Part shown: piece after piece, positions 11,481 to 21,598 of the stretch
Position numbering within the stretch: the first letter of the stretch is position 1
Layout of the letters: each line of letters opens with the position of its first letter
Assembly: GCA_021234155.1 (NCBI GenBank)
Contig: JAJEKV010000019.1
Span: forward strand, 372,001 to 436,000
DNA from: Isoetes taiwanensis
Lineage: Eukaryota > Streptophyta > Lycopodiopsida > Isoetales > Isoetaceae
Reading direction: 5' to 3'
DNA: 64,000 nt
The notes under the pieces: model-generated
Databases searched by the model: none
The model's input: the letters and a program-made list of their open reading frames with translations, nothing else
What the model was told of the DNA's origin: nothing
Program-made: the position numbers and the translations under genes

Positions 11481-11662
11481 TATTCTGACGAAAATAAGCC
11501 TTGAAAATCGTATTTGTGCAACCAAGAAGCTTCAGTTCTCCGATCTTCTAGAGATTTTTCTGCCTTCCAGTTTTCTGTACCCAATCCGGTGCCTTTTACC
11601 TTTGGTTTTGAAATAGCCGCTTCATCTACTTTGCTGATGCAATCTGCCTTTTCGGCTCTTCT

Positions 11663-12115
11663 ATGACATCTGGCATCAAGCCCAACAAGGGATCGATCAA
11701 GAAGTTGGAGCAGAAAGCACAAAAATGGGCGTATCTTGCGCTTGCATATTCCAGGAGTTTAAATCTGTTCAATGCACTTTGAATCTAGTTTTTTTGGAGA
11801 AACAAGCTGAGAATATGAATCAAAGTCTTTATAACGAATTCAACGAGCATATTTGTAGCATGGAAGGACGAAAGAAAAAGCCTCGGATCGAGGAAGAAAT
11901 TGCAAGCGAAAGCACAAATAGAAAGCACAGCGTAAGATAGAATTTGAATTTGCTCAACAGTCTTTTATCTAATTTTCTATCTAATTTTTGAATATACATC
12001 AAACCAGTCAATACGAATCCAAAAAGCAAATCTGCAGCATGAAAGACTAAAAGCCGAAGTTAGGGATCAAGCACGAAGCTACAAAAGGAAGCACGAAAAG
12101 AGGTAAAAAATGAAA
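11663..12115 (+). other. Possible captured gene fragment (Lys/Glu-rich), function unknown
   Basis: An ATG at 11,663 opens MTSGIKPNKGSIKKLEQKAQ. A later frame (to 11,935) is rich in Lys, Glu and Arg and ends at a donor-like GTAAGAT. A third piece around 12,010-12,115 has the same character. Together with the upstream pyrimidine-rich tract this resembles the 5' end of a gene, but no family was recognised and the exon structure is unproven. Confidence 0.25.
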
Positions 12116-12564
12116 TCAAGCTGGTTTTTTATTAAAAAAATGGTTCAAAGAGTGCATTATAATTGTGGATGTAGAAATGATCAAAGAGTTCTCAAAACTC
12201 AGCTTCACGGATAAGCCATCGGAGCATTTAAGGAAATCTACTACATGGCAAACGCAAGATTGAAGTCTAATATGGTTCTTAGCTTTTTGCCATGCTAAGC
12301 GTGTGTTTCTGGTTTGTTTTTAGTCTATTTTCGAGTTGATACATTTAGAAAAAAAATCCTTGTTCTTTAGTTAAACTTAGCTTTTTGGATCATTTTCAAA
12401 GATTTTCGAAGATGATATATTTTATAAGAAAAAGAGTTTTTCAGTTGAACTGAGCTGTTTGAAATTATCTTTTTGGATGAACCTTTTTTTTCTGAACTTG
12501 GGCATATTTTTTGCATTAAACTAAGCTAAACGTGAAACCGAACTTATTAGATTACCTTTTTTAA

Positions 12565-12870
12565 GGTGAACTAGACATACGCTAAGCTTGCTTCATTTTT
12601 GTTTTTAATTTGTTCCTTTTGCATGTTTCTAGCTTCCTGGAAATAACTAATGAGTTTGGCAAGGTGGAATGTATTCTAGTTTGGACCAGAAAGCCCAATG
12701 TTAGGAACTGTTGTTGGAATAATAGGTGGATTAACACTGAGATTTTATAAGACATATAATTTATCAATGAATCGCTTTCTTGTGAACTTGAACTAGACAT
12801 ACCTTTTGCATTATGTTGCTTCATTTGGTTTTTTTTATTCTGTTCCATTTGCATGTTTCTAGCTTTGTAT
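12565..12870. repeat. Diverged direct duplication, about 220 bp apart
   Basis: GAACTAGACATAC followed by a TTGCTTCATTT / TTTGCATGTTTCTAGCTT block occurs at about 12,570-12,635 and again at about 12,790-12,868. The rest of 12,120-13,090 is AT-rich without a gene. Confidence 0.6.
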
Positions 12871-13114
12871 ATTTCTTGTATGCCATGCTCAACATTATAT
12901 AACTCAATTGTTTGTTAGTTTTTTTTTAATCTACTTTTGAAATCAGATGCTTGAGTCCCTTATTGTGGTTTATTGTGAAATATTATCTATTCTCTAATTA
13001 ATATGGCATTACATTTTCATAATTTTGACACGAAATCTGTGAATTTGAATATGCTATTAAAAACATGCAATATGAAATTTGTCCCAAAATTAAGACATAA
13101 TCCCAATTTAATTG

Positions 13115-13800
13115 AATGATGGTTATCATTTTAGCTACAGGTGAGGTCTCCTCGAAGTCTATTCCTATCTGTTGAGAAAAAAAACCTATGCTACTAGTCT
13201 GGCTTTAAATCTTTCAATAGATCTTGCCTGCTTGATCTTGCTCTTTTTTTCCTTTTGATAGGGGTACCAAATCCTATGAATTAGTGAGATACATGGCATC
13301 GATTTCATGTTGTATAGCTCTCTTCCGTTGCTAAAAATTAGGTTTAGTAATGCTTATGCTGAGGACAATGTCTCCAAAAACTATGCCTTAAAGCATTCCA
13401 ATACATATTTTTCTTCTATATCTGTGTCCCACCAATTTCCACAAGTATATTCAAATAATAGCTCTTGTTGAAGAGCTGCCAGTGCTGTAGAAATACTTCT
13501 TTTTCTTCCATCCTAGCTATGTTTTGTATGACGATGCCCCGTAGCATTTCTCACTTCTTCATGGTGAGGCATGTGAATAGGTACAAGAGTACTTTGAACT
13601 TTACTAAGAATTGGTTGTTCAATGCCATCATATTCCTGCTCAACTTCATGAGGATTGAATGGTTCAGACAACAGTTCTTTTGGTTGCTTCCTACTATGAC
13701 TGTTATCTGAATCATCTTGGATTTCTAACCAAGTTGTTCTAGACCAGACTGTCGAAGCTCATGTTGAAGAATTTGAAGCACTCACTGTTCTTAATGAACA
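13115..13800 (-). mobile_element. Copia remnant, integrase-RT linker and RT start
   Basis: The minus strand from about 13,800 to 13,115 carries a linker with many acidic and proline residues, then KQARSIERFKARLVA and GIDFEETSPVAKMITI. The last phrase is the standard entry into copia RT (usual form KARLVARGF...EETFAPVAK). It breaks off exactly at the terminal repeat at 13,114 and resumes at 9,650. Stops and frameshifts make it non-functional. Confidence 0.8.
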
Positions 13801-15000
13801 CTCGCAGCCATGAATCAAGTTCCACTTTTTTTCCACCACGCTATGAGGTGCTTCACATCAATGGCTCATGGCCAATAAAACTCATTGGAAAGAAAGTTGA
13901 AAAAACATGAAAACTGCATTTTTCGCTCATTATGGATCTTCTGCTGATGAGCAACAAGCAACAACCCTTGAAGCAGCTCAATGACATGCAACAACAGACC
14001 ATGAAATCTGTGGATGACTTCATTGGCCACTTTCTTATCACTATCAGCAAACTTTGAGACTATCCACCAAGAGCCAGATTCTTGTCTGATTTCTTCAAGG
14101 AATACCATTGGCTATTTGCCTGATGACTAAGTACTTATGATCCAAATCCTTGAAGCAGGCCATTGAGCTTGTCAATAATTCTGTCAATGTCTCCTCTCGT
14201 GGTATCCCTCTCTCCAATCTCCTTTTTATACAGCCGTTATAGTTTCCCAAAAGTCTGCTCAACTTTAACAATCTTTCCAACCTCAACGTAGCAAAATTTG
14301 ATGCTACATCTGCAAATATCAAGGTCATCTCGCAAATGAGTGTAACTCCACCAATCCTCATTGCAAACGTTGCAACATATACAACTACAGTACGGAAGAG
14401 TGCACGCGCAGTTATCCCACACCCTTTCGAAAAAAAAAATAGTGTTTCAAGTTCAAACTATGACTCAGCAACAATATCAGCAGTCATCCCAACCACAGCA
14501 ACATCGATATCAATTCTCATGCACTCCTTTTGACCTAGCTAAAGCTCAATGCTATATAGCTATGACGAATGGGATCACACCACTACTATGTGTCAAGTCT
14601 TGGCATTAATACCTAAGGATCTTATGCCAGTGGACCCTGCTTCCCTTGGTTCATGTTCGCTTGGAACTTCAGAAAGAAAGTACTGGCTCAACCCCAACTA
14701 TCTTGACCACATGAAGGCTGAAGTTGACAAGCTACTTGCCGTCGATCTCATTTATGAAGTTAAATGCACAGAATGGGTGAGCCCAGGTGTTATTGCCCTC
14801 AAGCATAATGACAAGATTTGTGATCATTTTTCCCCTCCTTTCACATATCAGGTTTTTAAAGAGATTGCAGGCCATGAAATGTATTCTTCCACGGATGGTT
14901 TTTCAGACTACAATCAAATCTCTAGAGAATTGAAAGATCAATTGAAAATGAAGTTCCTGATAATATGTAAAATCTCCTCCATCTTACATTGAGGGGCTAA
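13760..15000 (+). pseudogene. Deleted Ty3/gypsy copy: gag joined to RT
   Basis: The plus strand has broken gag sequence from about 13,770 (THWKES, AFFAHYGSSADEQQA), a zinc-knuckle relic around 14,350-14,410 (RCN..N..TEEC), then RT entry at 14,700-14,930 (DLIYEVKCTEWVSPGVIALK and a GHEMYSSTDGFSDYNQI-type segment). It matches the 11-kb element at 26.1-26.9 kb (gag) and 28.7-28.95 kb (RT), so both belong to one family. About 1.9 kb including the protease is missing between the two matching parts. No LTRs are seen. It abuts the copia remnant on the opposite strand. Confidence 0.7.
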
Positions 15001-15089
15001 TAAAGCATATGCCTTGTAAACATGAGTATTACTAAGCGCACATTTAGATACAATGATTCTTTTAGGGATGGATAGTTTAGCTATATTCC

Positions 15090-15700
15090 ATCAAAATAAG
15101 TGCTTCTGCAATCCTTTAATAATTTCATCCCAAGCATCTGAGGCAGAGTTGTGAAAGCGTCTGGATAGTCCAAAATACACAGGAATACCAAGTAACTTCG
15201 TGGTCTTGCCATGCAGAAGTGCCTTCCATGGATAGTCCAAAATACACAGGACTATCCAACATCCACAAAGCAGTATACTTTTGCCAATCCACAAGAATCC
15301 TTGAGGCTAAGGAGAACCTGCCTAATAATAGCTTAGCATTATGAAGATTTTTAGCCTCAGCAATTACGAACAACAAAATATCATCTGCTGTAATCGAATT
15401 CAATATATTCCCTCATATGCAGCACCCCTTTGTTGATAATACATCGTTGAGGGAGAAAACTAGATTGTGTTGAAGAGATAGATTCAATCAAAATATCTCA
15501 AACTCTTTTTGCCAATGTCTTAGCTAAAGATCTTGTAAACAGAGAAAAACAATATAATAATTCGTCTGCAAAAAATAATCTTTAGTTCCTTACTCTTTAG
15601 AATGAAGGAGAGACAACCCCTGTTGAAAATCTTATCAAGACATCTATAAAACCCTTGTGCTATACATCAAAAGAAGATATAGAACCAAATTTGGAGAGCC
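15090..15700 (-). pseudogene. LINE reverse-transcriptase remnant
   Basis: The minus strand from about 15,690 to 15,090 reads, in shifting frames, a KTLAKRV..ILIESISSTQSSFL segment (RT fingers), ITADDILLFVIAEAKNLHNA (the ADD catalytic motif) and a LGIPVYFGLS segment. These stand in the order expected for plant L1-like LINEs. A stretch near 15,170-15,250 contains a short duplicated phrase (GGATAGTCCAAAATACACAGG). It is not functional. Confidence 0.65.
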
Positions 15701-15749
15701 AAAGTTAGAAGCAAGACAACTCAACCACATGAGAACTTTTTAATAAAGT

Positions 15750-16760
15750 CTATTATCTGCATACTCTGATGATGACACCTTGAGTTTGGAATTTGTTAAA
15801 TGCTTTCTTTGTCTCTTCAAATGAGCCACATTTAGCATACATGTTAACCAATGAATTCCAATAGCAACATTAATATCATATCCCATTTTAGTTGTTTCTA
15901 TCTTGCTTGATCTTTATCCATGATTGTTAATTTTGCACAAGCTTTTAAGCGGTAAACAAATGTAATAATGACATTTGGATAGATACCTTTTATCTTTGAT
16001 CAAAATATTCCTCAAGTTTGGTAGAGAATACTTTTAGTATATCTTGCATTAAAGTTGTCCAAGAGATAACATCCCTGTTTGGAAGCCTGTCAAAACCAAT
16101 TCCGCATTTGGCATACATATCCATCAAGACAATTTTCAACAAAAAATACTCCTTTTAAACCCTTCTGTGCAACTTGAATGTGTATTTCTCGTCCTCTCTC
16201 TATGGCACCTATATTGCCACAAATATTTACGCAACAAATCGATGTAACAGCATTTGCAGATAAAACTTCATCTTGAATTTGTTCAAAACATCTCAATGTT
16301 TTCTGGGCAAGAGCATATTCTGCACCCAGCAATGAGTGTAGTCTACGAAATAATATTTCTTTTTGCTAAACTCCCAAAAACTCTGTGCTTTCCAAAAACA
16401 TGTTTGACTCAAGCCCTTTGTTTGAAATTTCATCATGAATCTGGCGACATTTCTCAATATCCTTCAATTTGGCACAAGCTTCCAAAATGGCCAAACATGT
16501 ATAAGGACTAGGATCTGTGCCATCGTCGTCCGTTCTTTTGTACAAACTGAGGGCATGCGTGATTGCCTACACTCAACATGCCCTACCAATAGAGAGGTCC
16601 ATGATTGCTCATTCTGGTGATTAGAACTGCTGAATGTCTGGAGAGTATCACGAAGGTGCTCCTACATTCCAATAGGGCTAGCATTTTTCCATCTCTTCTT
16701 GCAAAAGAATACGTACATGTTCGTGGCAGATGATAGCTCCTATTCTTTCCTGCATGTTTA
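15750..16760 (-). pseudogene. Pentatricopeptide-repeat (PPR) protein pseudogene
   Basis: On the minus strand from about 16,530 to 15,770, PPR modules follow one another: LAILEACAKLKDIEKCRQIH, then DEISNKGLESNMF, then GAIERGREIHIQVAQKGL, then ITF..RLKACAKL, then KCGSFEETKKAF. PPR proteins bind organellar RNA, and the GREIH/QIH wording is typical of PLS-class members. The gene is broken by stops and at least four frame changes, and neither end is preserved. It lies directly beside the LINE remnant on the same strand, so retroposition is possible but no poly(A) or target duplication was seen. The style points to a seed-free plant, particularly a fern. Confidence 0.65.
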
Positions 16761-17164
16761 CAATGCACAAATCAAAGTTCCAATTGAATGAAGCTTTTTA
16801 TGATCTTCTAAGCTGGGCACTCAATTATCTTACTATTCATAGATACAACTTTATGCAGAATCTCATTCTGAAGAAGTTGTAAAGGCACTTCCATTGCTTA
16901 CTTTGTTATGCAATTTTGGTGCAAGACTCGTAGCAATTTCCCTAGTATCGATTGCAAGATATGGACGTAATGACATAATAAAATAAGATATCATTGAAGA
17001 GAAATATTTATTGCAATTCTATAGTAGGGTGTTACTGGAGGGTGCCCACGAAGCACTCACTTCAAAGAAACCATTAATTGCAAACAGAAGTGGCAAAAAA
17101 ATGTAGAACTAGGACCAAGCCAGATTGAAATACATGTTTTACAGCTGGTTAAAGCACACTGACC

Positions 17165-17960
17165 CCGAATTTTGATCCACAGTTGTTTTTTACTTGTACG
17201 GAAGTGTTGTTTTATGCCAAAAACAACACCAAAATGGCCCCAAAAGTCCACGTGGTCCGTTTATCCGGATTTGCACAAAGAGACAGTGGTTTTTTGGCAA
17301 AAAAATTCCACGGTGGTTTTTCTGGCACTTTTTTGTTTTTTTTGTCAACGTGTCCTTTTTTTCACTGTTGTTTTTACCGAACTTTTTCGACGTGTAGTTT
17401 TTTTCTTACCTGCTGTTTTTTTAAGGAGCCACGCGTTGTTTATCTTCCAAAAAACACATGTAGGTTTAAATATTAGTACACGTGAAAAACCGAAAAAAAA
17501 TAGTTGTTTTTTCCTGTTTTGTGATCTCCACTTGTGTTGTTTTGTTTTCTCCACTTGTAGTTTTTTAAAGTCGACATTGTTTTCCCAAAAAAAGGATATT
17601 TAATTTTCAAGAAATTCATATGTATTATTTTAAAAATAATTGTTGTTTTCAAATGTTTCCAATTTTCTATATGTTGATATCTTGTCTCCATATGTAGTTT
17701 TTAAGAGGTGCCATTGTTTTCCATTATTGTTTTCCTCATAAAAATATAGGTAATTTAAAAAAAAATCTACATTGGTCTTTTGAGAAAAAAATTCGTATAT
17801 TGTTTTTACACAATATGGTATGTAGTTACTAAAGTTATTTTTAAATAAAAAAGCATTATTATGACATATAAAAAAAAATAAATGTTGTTTTTAATATGTC
17901 TAACCAATTTTGTAATGACACGTGGCATATATTTTAAAAAAAAAAAAAAAAATCCAGTAT
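17165..17960. repeat. AT-rich region built from TTGTTTTT phrases, ending in an A-run
   Basis: The strand repeats phrases such as GTTGTTTT, TAGTTTTTT and CACTTGT at irregular spacing, and ends in a run of about 17 A at 17,935-17,951. Open frames here reflect composition (Phe/Lys-rich) and are not genes. Related wording, on the complementary strand, recurs near 37,480-37,560 and 41,430-41,520, so this is probably a dispersed repeat. Confidence 0.5.
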
Positions 17961-17999
17961 TCACTAGAATCTAGAAGGCAATATAATCATATTTTATTT

Positions 18000-19130
18000 T
18001 AAACATGACATCAGCCATCATTTTATTATTCTTTCTTGTTTATTCAATTTAAGCCTATCCAGCTAAGAAAGACTTTTGGGAATTGAACCCAACCAAGTTC
18101 ACTAAATTTAAGCGTGTTTTAGAGGCCAAATTTCAATAATTATTGTTGTGAAAAACAATGAAGTTACAATCAAAATTATTATTGCAATAGAAGTTACATC
18201 GAAATTTACTTGAGTTTTGAGATCAAAATTTTAACACAGAGATGGCCGGTCAGTGTGACGAGCTATATATGAAACCAGAGCATATAGGAGTTGTTAATTT
18301 CGAGAGCTATATTGAGCGGCGTTTCTATCGCCAAAACGAAAATAGCGATATGATCAAACTTCAAATTCTTTATTAGATTGCAAAAAAATACTTGACCACA
18401 GTTCAAATATTTGGATATTTGTGTCTGAACTAGGTCGACCGAACAAAGAAGGCAATTAAAAAAACAAGTACAATCTAAAATATTTGTAATCAAGGCGACC
18501 TCTGTACTCCTGATTTGGATATCCTTGCATATCATCGGTAGCTTGCGAGAGAGAAACTTGTTAGATTGAATTGCTTCTTGCATACCATCATCATGGGCGA
18601 GAGGATTAGGCGGTGACACTCCCTTTACGGATCGCATACCGCATAGCGATAAGATGATGATGGTAAGAACTTTTAGCTCACAAATCCGGTAAGAATCGCT
18701 TTGTGGTTGGAAGCTGAAACCCTAAACGGCGGTTATTTGTAATCGGATGGTAGAATCCCTGGCTATACGCAAAAACCGGATGCTCAATGAATTCTCTTAC
18801 CTCATCCGGCCCCAAATCGGTTGTTTCCAATAATATTCCCTTTCGAAATATGAATCGAGCGATACGGAACTAGCCGAGTATTCATGGGGCGTTAAAAAGC
18901 ATACTCTACTCCATGTCTTGCACGCCGTGCGGTTGGTATGGTATCGGTATAGCCAAAGCGGAGGCATTTTTAAGGAGGGAACAAAGGCTGGCCCGAATCT
19001 GGGATGCATGGCGGGGAGCTACAAGGTCGCATTTCGCATCGCGGCATATGGCTGGTCGAATCGAGACCCGGACCCGATGACCGAGGCCCTGGATCGTGGT
19101 CGGATCACCACTAAAAGCGGGCGGCATGCA
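18000..19130. other. No confident gene; possible first exon on the minus strand
   Basis: A minus-strand ATG at 18,637 opens MRSVKGVSPPNPLAHDDGMQ after a stretch containing the UTR-like TTTAGGGTTT (near 18,720). This might be the first exon of an unrecognised gene. The downstream part of the frame (to 18,263) is Phe/Cys/Ile-rich and not protein-like. Nothing else in the stretch could be supported. Confidence 0.25.
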
Positions 19131-19137
19131 CAAGGTG

Positions 19138-19245
19138 CATGCCGAAAAGCGCCATAGCCATTCGAAGGCGCATGTTGGAAGGCGCCATAGTCATTCGAAG
19201 GTGCATGCATGTTGGAAGGCGCCATAGCCATTCGAGGGAAAGGAA
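19138..19245. repeat. Minisatellite, 33-38-bp unit
   Basis: About three copies of GGCGCCATAGCCATTCGAAG followed by GTGCATGTTGGAA. The unit contains the palindromes GGCGCC and TTCGAA. Confidence 0.8.
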
Positions 19246-19249
19246 AAAC

Positions 19250-20355
19250 ACAAGACGGCAGGGAGGGAAAGGAAAAACACAAGTCGCAGTGTTAATCTCA
19301 GGCAACCAATGAAATTACAAGACATGGATCGACATCTTAGCCATTGATCTCACCGCCAATCTCCACCGTCAATTCTAAGGGCCAATCAGAGAATAGGACG
19401 GAGATCAACATCTATGCCATCCATCTAAGCCATTGGTTAAACTACTGCTTGGATGCATATTTAAACTCAAAAAATACTAGGGAAATTGTTTTAAAATGTA
19501 CCATATTTCTTGATACTTATGAAAATGCCCCTATATTATAAGAAATTGCCAAATTGCCCCTAATGGGGAACGTCAAACTGGATGACGAGCAAAAGCGATG
19601 GAGACGGACGAGTTCTAGAGTATGTCTGAACGACCTTGCTTCAACAAAAACGGAGGGATTACTCCATACTCCTCCAATGAATTGACATTATTAAAAACTT
19701 TATAGCTGAGAAGCGGCACCACTCGTTCATTTAACTTGTAGAGATTGTCGGAAACCTCTATGTGTTGGCATCTTTTTCAATTGAGCCCGGCCGGACCAAT
19801 TTCTAAGATCAAAATTATCATCTACAATGATAATCCTCTTCAAATCTCCATTATGTTTTGATAAAATCCTTGATGCCGCCCTCACGAACAAGTGTTCTTG
19901 AACAATCTGCGGGGAAATAAATTCACAAGGATCAACTCACGTATATTAAAACATCCGTGTTTAAGCTTTCTTCCAAAGCGGTGAACAAGATAATTTCGTA
20001 AATGTTTATCATATTTTGCAAAAATTGGTGCAGGTCAGGCCTATTCCACATTACAAACTTCACTTTGGAACTGAATCATACGAATTAATATGGAAGTCGA
20101 ATAATAACAAATGAAGCTCGTGCACATTTATTTCTGAAGGCATAAAATGCAAATTTGACCTGGTGTGGAAGTAGACAATCATTAGTCGATTTTGAACATG
20201 ATCTTGCATAGTATATCACTTAGAGGGCCGGTGTTGACATGGAAGCCGGACCCTTAACACCTTACGGAAAGTAGTTTGTCTCAAATGTCCTCTCCATATG
20301 GTCACGGCAACGAATGAGCATCTCACGCAATCCATAAATTGGCTCTTCTAATAGA
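19250..20355. other. No confident gene
   Basis: Low-copy-looking DNA. The minus strand near 19,640-19,760 has a short protein-like stretch (NERVVPLLSYKVFNNVNSLE), but it has no recognised family and is flanked by stops. Confidence 0.3.
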
Positions 20356-20359
20356 CTCG

Positions 20360-21595
20360 GAACATCGACTTGGGTGGCATGTTGGAGCCTAGGTGGCATG
20401 TTTGAGCCACCTAGGCATGTTGGAGCCTTGGTGGTGCGTTGGAGCCTAGGTGGCATGTTGGAGCCTAGGTGGCATGCTTGAGCCTAGGTGGCATGTTGGA
20501 GCCCATTGGCATGTTTGAGGCACCTTGGCATCTTAGGTGGCATGTTGGAGCCCTAGGTGGCATGTTGGAGCCCTTGTGGCATGTTTGAGCCACCTTGGAA
20601 TGTTTGAGCCAACTAGCTAGCATGTTGGAACCCATGTGGCATGTTTGGGCCACCTTGGGCGTTAGAGCCTAGGTGGCATGTTGCGTGGAATAGCGTGGCA
20701 TGTTTGAGCCACCTTGGCATATTTGGCCCTAGGTGGCATGTTGGAGCCTAGGTGGCATGTTCGGAGACTATGTGTCATGTTGGAGACTAGGTGGCATGTT
20801 TTGACCACCTTGGCATGTTACAGCCTAGGTGGCATGTTGGAGCCCGGGCATGTTTGAGCATGTTGGAACCTAGGTGGCATATTTGAGCCACCTTGGCATG
20901 TTTTGAGCCTACGTGGCATGTTTGAGCCACCTTGGCATAATCCAAGCCTAGGTGGCATGTTGGAATCTAGGTGTCATGTTGGAGCCTAGGTGGCATGTTG
21001 GAGTCTAGGTGGCTTGTTTGAGCAATCTTGGGATGTTTGAGCCACCTTGGCATGTTGGAGCCCACGTGGCATGTTGGAGCCCACGTGGCATGTTTGAGCC
21101 ACCTTGGCATATTTGGGCCCTAGGTGGCATGTTGGAAACCCTAGATGGCACGTTGGACACTATGTGGCATGTTGGAGCCTAGGTGGCATGTTGAGACTAT
21201 GTGGCATGTTGGAGACTAGGTGGCATGTTGGGCCTAGGTGGCCTTGGGATGTTTGAGCCTAGGTGGGTCTTTGGGGCCCAGCGTGGCATGTTTGAGCCAC
21301 TTTGGCATGTTGGATGGCATGTTGGAACCGTGTGGTATATTGGAGCCATCTTGGCATGTTTGAGCCACCTTGGCATGTTGGATCCTAGGTGGCATGTTTG
21401 GAGCCCACGTGGCATGTTTGAGCCACCTTGGAATGTTTAAGGCTAGGTGGCATATTGGAGACTATGTGGCATGTTGGAGACTAGGTGGCATGTGTGAGCC
21501 TAGGTGGCATGTTTGAGCCTAGGTGGCATGTTGGAGCCAGCCGGCATGTTTGAGCCACGTTGGCATGTTAGGTGGCATGTTGAAGCCCATGTGGC
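20360..21595. repeat. GCCTAGGTGGC / GCCACCTTGGC minisatellite, first block
   Basis: More than fifty imperfect units of about 20 bp in one orientation, mostly GCCTAGGTGGCATGTTGGA alternating irregularly with GCCACCTTGGCATGTTTGA. GCC...GGC are complementary arms, and a GCCACC unit can also pair with a neighbouring GGTGGC. Open frames across it are repeat artefacts. The same array resumes at 24,080 and 35,758. Confidence 0.9.
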
Positions 21596-21598
21596 ACT

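Larger units (their letters stand above)
9651..13114. mobile_element. 3.46-kb insertion with 21-bp terminal inverted repeats
   Basis: The same 21 bases (CAATTAAATTGGGATTAT plus GTC) start at 9651 and, as the exact reverse complement, end at 13114. Outside them, copia coding sequence continues from AKMITI on one side to EIHQMDVK on the other. The DNA between the repeats is thus an insertion into copia RT. No transposase was recognised inside, so it looks non-autonomous. No clear target duplication could be read. It carries gene-like pieces on both strands and several internal tandem duplications. The superfamily is undetermined; a captured-gene element of Pack-MULE type is one possibility. Confidence 0.7.

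Noticed and set aside
17172-17691. Phe/Lys-rich frames of up to 143 codons
   Set aside because: They follow from the TTGTTTTT composition on both strands, with no protein motif.
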